A stretch of 47,555 nucleotides of DNA. Origin: Halothiobacillus sp. 15-55-196. GTDB taxonomy: Bacteria; Pseudomonadota; Gammaproteobacteria; Halothiobacillales; Halothiobacillaceae. This document shows, piece by piece, positions 44,203 to 47,555 of this stretch. Made by a program: the position numbers and the translations under genes. The notes under the pieces were generated by a model that was not told where the DNA came from, did no database searches, and saw nothing but the letters and a program-made list of their open reading frames with translations. Each line of letters opens with the position of its first letter. The first letter of the stretch is position 1. The DNA is taken from the NCBI GenBank assembly GCA_002282715.1, contig NCKC01000023.1, forward strand, positions 1 through 47,555, written 5' to 3'.

Positions 44203-45588
44203 ATGACAACCCAAAAATTCCGCACAGAGCACGACAGCATCGGGCCGGTTAACATACCTGCCGATGCGTTGTGGGGGGCGCAGACCCAACGAGCGATCGA
44301 TAACTTCCCCATCAGTGGTATGCCGTTGCCTACTAAATTTATCCGGGCCTTGGCTCAGGTCAAGACTGCGTGCGCACAGGCAAATATGACTTTGGGTACA
44401 TTATCTTGCGCCCTGGGTGAACCGATCGTGCAGGCAAGTCGCGAAATAGCGGCGGGGCACCATGTCGATGCTTTCCCTATCGATGTCTACCAGACCGGTT
44501 CGGGCACCAGTACCAACATGAATGCAAACGAAGTCATTGCGCGGCTTGCCAATGATTCGCTTCGAAATACGGATCTTCGTGTCCATCCGAATGACCACGT
44601 CAACATGAGCCAAAGTTCGAATGATGTGATTCCCACCGCCATTCGGGTTTCAGCGGTTGAAGCGGTCAAACATGAGTTGCTGCCCGCGCTCGACTCCTTG
44701 AAGCAGGCTATTGAAGCCAAAGCTCAGGCGCTGGTTGGGGTGACAAAAACCGGTCGCACGCATTTGATGGATGCGATGCCTGTGCGTTTCGATCAGACAC
44801 TGATGGCCTATGTTGATCACCTTGATGGCGCCCGCTTGGGAATCGTGCAGGCTGTTGAGCGTATGCAGGCCCTGCCTCAGGGTGGCACGGCGGTCGGCAC
44901 GGGCATCAATGCACCCGAAGGCTTCTCTGCCGCATTCATTGCCGCTTTGAACGAAGAAACCGGTGGTGCGTATTGTTCCATGCTCCGGCCGTTTGCGGGT
45001 TTGGCGGCCCAGGATGAACCGGTTGCGATGTCTGCTGCTTTGCGCAGTTTAGCCATTGTGCTAACCAAAATATCCAATGACCTGCGACTCATGAATTCGG
45101 GACCGTTGGCGGGTTTCAGTGAAATCAGCCTTCCTGACTTGCAGCCCGGCAGTTCGATTATGCCCGGCAAGGTCAACCCTGTTGTTCCTGAGGCGGTCGC
45201 CATGGTGGCTGCTCAGGTTCAGGGTTTTGATATGGCTGTCGCACTGGCTGGTCAATCCGGCCTGTTCGAGCTCAATGTCATGCTGCCTTTGATTGCCAAT
45301 AATCTTTTACAATCCACTCAATTGTTATCAAATGCCATGCATTTGTTGGCGGATAAGGCGATTGCCGGTTTTACCGTCAATCTTGAACGGATCGAAGCCG
45401 CTTTGGGCATGAACCCAATTCTAGTGACGGCCCTGAACCCTGTGATTGGTTATGAATTAGGTGCGAAGATCGCAAAGCGAGCCTATGCCGAACGTAGAAG
45501 CGTATTGACTATCGCTCTTGAGATGACAGATCTGTCCGAGGAAGAACTCAAGCGCTTACTGGATCCTGAATTGATGACTGGAATTTAA
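44203..45588 (+). CDS. fumC: Class II fumarate hydratase
   Basis: FumC interconverts fumarate and malate in the TCA cycle without an iron-sulfur cluster, so it resists oxidants. The 461-aa protein starts MTTQKFRTEHDSIGPVNIPADALWGAQTQRAI and has TGSGTSTNMNANEV, GRTHLMDAMPVR and the superfamily signature GSSIMPGKVNPV with the catalytic serine. The ATG at 44203 fits the family; the frame runs back into lpxA, where it is only a shadow. It lies 22 bases after lpxA, where lpxB is more usual, so it may be cotranscribed with lipid A genes. Confidence 0.96.
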   Translation: MTTQKFRTEHDSIGPVNIPADALWGAQTQRAIDNFPISGMPLPTKFIRALAQVKTACAQANMTLGTLSCALGEPIVQASREIAAGHHVDAFPIDVYQTGSGTSTNMNANEVIARLANDSLRNTDLRVHPNDHVNMSQSSNDVIPTAIRVSAVEAVKHELLPALDSLKQAIEAKAQALVGVTKTGRTHLMDAMPVRFDQTLMAYVDHLDGARLGIVQAVERMQALPQGGTAVGTGINAPEGFSAAFIAALNEETGGAYCSMLRPFAGLAAQDEPVAMSAALRSLAIVLTKISNDLRLMNSGPLAGFSEISLPDLQPGSSIMPGKVNPVVPEAVAMVAAQVQGFDMAVALAGQSGLFELNVMLPLIANNLLQSTQLLSNAMHLLADKAIAGFTVNLERIEAALGMNPILVTALNPVIGYELGAKIAKRAYAERRSVLTIALEMTDLSEEELKRLLDPELMTGI

Positions 45589-45795
45589 TTAACTGTTTGG
45601 CGTCAGAGAATTGAGCAAAGATCAAGCCGGTGAAGGACAAATTAAGCCAACCTTGTGAGTCAGTTAAGGTTTGACTGCCAAGTAAATTAATGACGTATGG
45701 ACCTTCCTTAAGTGGGTTTACAACTGACTTCCAGACTATCTGAGCGCCTTCGAATAGCCGTAACAAGACGAATATAGCAAACCGTTCTTGCAGTA
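45589..45795. other. Intergenic DNA after fumC with no supported gene
   Basis: A minus-strand frame reads about 72 residues (LFEGAQIVWKSVVNPLKEGP and on) and overlaps the end of fumC. It has no ribosome site, no good start and no family that I recognise, so it is not called. The 329 bases between fumC and the efflux gene otherwise contain only the bidirectional terminator; 45831-45918 shows nothing. Confidence 0.4.
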
Positions 45796-45830
45796 AAAAG
45801 GGCCGCTGTCATTTGCACAGCGGCCCTTTT
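45796..45830. terminator. Bidirectional terminator between fumC and the RND pump
   Basis: AAAAGGGCCGCTGT (45796-45809) and ACAGCGGCCCTTTT (45817-45830) are perfect 14-base inverted copies with a seven-base loop. A-run on one side and T-run on the other serve both converging genes. Confidence 0.85.
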
Positions 45831-45918
45831 GTTTGCGGTGGTGTTAGCGGTGACTCAAAAGGAACCGGGTTTACCGATACGTTACCTTGACGAATATACC
45901 CCTAGTTCTCCGGAGAGG

Positions 45919-47555
45919 TTAAATAGCCTCGTGTGCCTGTTTTTCCTCTACAGGATTTGCCTTCGCCTGCGAATTGAGATCATGACCAATCATCATGTAG
46001 ACACTGGGCACAACAAACAGGGTGAAAATCGTACCGATACCCAGGCCCGTGGAAATAACCAGACCAAGATCAAACCGGCTGACCGCACCTGCACCTGAAG
46101 CGGTAAGCAAAGGCACCACGCCGATGACCATGGCGAACGTGGTCATCAAAATGGGGCGCAAACGCAACCCGGCCGCCTCAATGATGGCATCGCGTTTGCT
46201 AAACCCGGTTTTCTGAAGATTGTTGGCAAACTCCACGATCAGAATACCGTGTTTGGAAATCAGGCCAATCAATGTGACCAGACCCACTTCGGTATAGATA
46301 TTCAAGGTAGCCCGACCGATGCCCAGATTGATGAAAATCATGGCACCGGCAATGGACATGGGCACGGAGACCAAAATAATCAGCGGATCGCGGAAACTTT
46401 CAAACTGGGCGGCCAGTACAAGATAGATGATCACGATTGCGAAGAAGAAGGTGAGCACCAGGCCGCCGGATTCCTGAACGAACTGTCGTGAGGGGCCCGC
46501 GTAGTCATAGCTGTAGCCTTTGGGCAGGGTTTCCTTAGCCAGCTGAGCCATTTTCTCGAGCGCCACGCCTTGGGGCACGGTCGGGAAGTTGACGCCCTGA
46601 ATCGTCGCTGCATTTTCCTGCTGGAAATGATTGATCGTTTCCGGGAGAACATGAGTCGTGATGTGAGCCACGGTCGATAGAGGCACCATTTTCCCGCTGG
46701 ACGTTTTCAGGTAATACGACTTGAGCTGATCCGGATTCAGACGGTAGGCCTGTGCCACTTGCGGTATGACCTTGTACGAACGACTGTCGAGCTCGAAGTA
46801 GTTGACATACCCCCCGCCCAACATGGCGGATAGGGCAGAACCGATATCCTGCATATTGATGCCGAGCTGGGCTGCCATGTTCCTGTCGATATTGATGGTC
46901 GCTTGGGGTAAATCGATGCGCAGGTCGGATTGCAGGAAGATGAAGTCACCGGACTTGAGGGCTTTCTGCAGAAAGTCATTGGCTACCTGGAACAACTTGT
47001 CGAACGGATCGCTGGTCGTGATCACGAACTGAATCGGGAAACCGCGGGCACCGGGAAGCGACGGTGGCTGGAATACCGCATTCTGGGTACCGGCAATCTG
47101 GGCGAGATCCTTCTGTACCTGAGGCTGTAACTGCGTGGCCGTTCGCGTCCGTTCATCCCATGGCTTGAGCACCATGCCGCTGATCACCTGCGTCGGCGTG
47201 TTGAGTTGAAAGACGTGGTTGGTTTCCGGATATTTTTCGAAATCCTTGAACACTTGATTCGCGTAGAGTTCGCGTTGATCCAGCGTTGCGGTCGGTGAAT
47301 TGAACGCCAGTGAGATCAGTACACCCTGATCTTCCTGAGGTGCCAGTTCGGAACTTGAGGTTGAATACAGAAAATAGATCCCGCCGAGCATAATGACGAT
47401 AAACACCAGCACAACCGGAAGATAGTTCAGCACCCCATCGAGCCGCCGCTGATACCACTGATGCAGGCGGGTAAATTGTTTGTCCAGCCAGAGCACGAGA
47501 TGATCCTGCCAGCCGCCGCCTTCTTTCTTCGGCGCGCGCAGGATTTTCGAGCTCA
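45919..47555 (-). CDS. RND multidrug efflux transporter (HAE1/AcrB type), C-terminal half
   Basis: The frame is open to the window edge, so the N-terminal half is missing; the visible part is about 545 residues. After a linker and membrane helix (VVLVFIVIMLGGIYFL) come the second porter loop with ELAPQEDQGVLISLAF, the pore/docking region, and helices 8-12. The conserved GLISKHGILIVEFANNL helix carries the lysine of the proton relay, and RLRPILMTTFAMVIGVVPLL matches the family. AcrB-like pumps export drugs, dyes or solvents with a membrane fusion protein and TolC-type channel, probably encoded to the right. Which substrates cannot be said. The C-terminus ends EKQAHEAI. Confidence 0.93.
   Translation of the reverse strand, partial: SSKILRAPKKEGGGWQDHLVLWLDKQFTRLHQWYQRRLDGVLNYLPVVLVFIVIMLGGIYFLYSTSSSELAPQEDQGVLISLAFNSPTATLDQRELYANQVFKDFEKYPETNHVFQLNTPTQVISGMVLKPWDERTRTATQLQPQVQKDLAQIAGTQNAVFQPPSLPGARGFPIQFVITTSDPFDKLFQVANDFLQKALKSGDFIFLQSDLRIDLPQATINIDRNMAAQLGINMQDIGSALSAMLGGGYVNYFELDSRSYKVIPQVAQAYRLNPDQLKSYYLKTSSGKMVPLSTVAHITTHVLPETINHFQQENAATIQGVNFPTVPQGVALEKMAQLAKETLPKGYSYDYAGPSRQFVQESGGLVLTFFFAIVIIYLVLAAQFESFRDPLIILVSVPMSIAGAMIFINLGIGRATLNIYTEVGLVTLIGLISKHGILIVEFANNLQKTGFSKRDAIIEAAGLRLRPILMTTFAMVIGVVPLLTASGAGAVSRFDLGLVISTGLGIGTIFTLFVVPSVYMMIGHDLNSQAKANPVEEKQAHEAI

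Noticed and set aside
45548..45766. 72-codon minus-strand frame after fumC
   Set aside because: It overlaps the fumC end, lacks a ribosome site and resembles nothing I know. It could be a gene remnant, but the evidence is too weak.
1..47555. CRISPR arrays, prophage genes, toxin-antitoxin or other defence systems
   Set aside because: No regular spaced repeats, cas, phage structural, integrase or typical toxin-antitoxin reading frames were seen. Apart from the IS end and the small repeat elements the window is core genome.

Overview
The window is a stretch of core chromosome from a moderately GC-rich gammaproteobacterium. Most genes are recognisable at sight and sit in classic gammaproteobacterial clusters: nadK-recN divergent from grpE-dnaK-dnaJ; rimP-nusA-infB-rbfA-truB-rpsO-pnp; rpsB-tsf-pyrH-frr-uppS-cdsA-dxr-rseP-bamA-skp-lpxD-fabZ-lpxA. 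The outer-membrane and lipid A genes show a Gram-negative envelope. A tsdB-tsdA-like pair of dihaem cytochromes c points to a thiosulfate-oxidising, tetrathionate-forming organism. Halothiobacillus or a relative fits, but this is inference, not proof.

Layout. 1-100: the end of an IS3-type insertion sequence whose transposase leaves the window on the left. 101-560: unassigned DNA with an orphan terminator, then tRNA-Ser(GGA) on the minus strand with its promoter and terminator. 565-2303: rlmD and a decayed, frameshifted flavin-reductase gene. 2581-7257: a PreP-like M16 metalloprotease and tsdBA. 7322-10093: a C/G-run repeat, then recN and nadK on the minus strand. 10150-14850: a REP-like repeat, grpE, dnaK and dnaJ with heat-shock type promoters, and a PRC-barrel protein. 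15069-23972: the transcription/translation cluster. 24152-28179: an EAL-HDOD protein and, on the minus strand, a cyclic-nucleotide-binding protein, a lipoprotein PPIase, YciI and YciB. 28298-28613: a MITE-like element. 28644-30748: yciO, an M50 protease and scpA. 31063-44180: rpsB through lpxA. 44203-45588: fumC. 45919-47555: the C-terminal half of an RND efflux pump, cut by the window edge.

How the genes work together. TsdA would oxidise thiosulfate to tetrathionate and TsdB would accept the electrons. GrpE, DnaK and DnaJ form the Hsp70 machine. RimP, RbfA, TruB, NusA, IF2, S15 and PNPase serve ribosome assembly, transcription, initiation and RNA turnover. UppS, CdsA and Dxr supply isoprenoid and phospholipid precursors. 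RseP, BamA and Skp handle envelope stress and outer-membrane protein assembly. LpxD, FabZ and LpxA make lipid A and fatty acids.

I found no clearly new multi-gene system. The least explained parts are non-coding. They include a 316-bp element with perfect 26-bp terminal inverted repeats and nested palindromes. A 165-bp element shares a 22-bp module with it and has arms related to two free-standing hairpins. Other unexplained parts are tandem hairpins before pyrH and a palindrome that fills a predicted promoter spacer.
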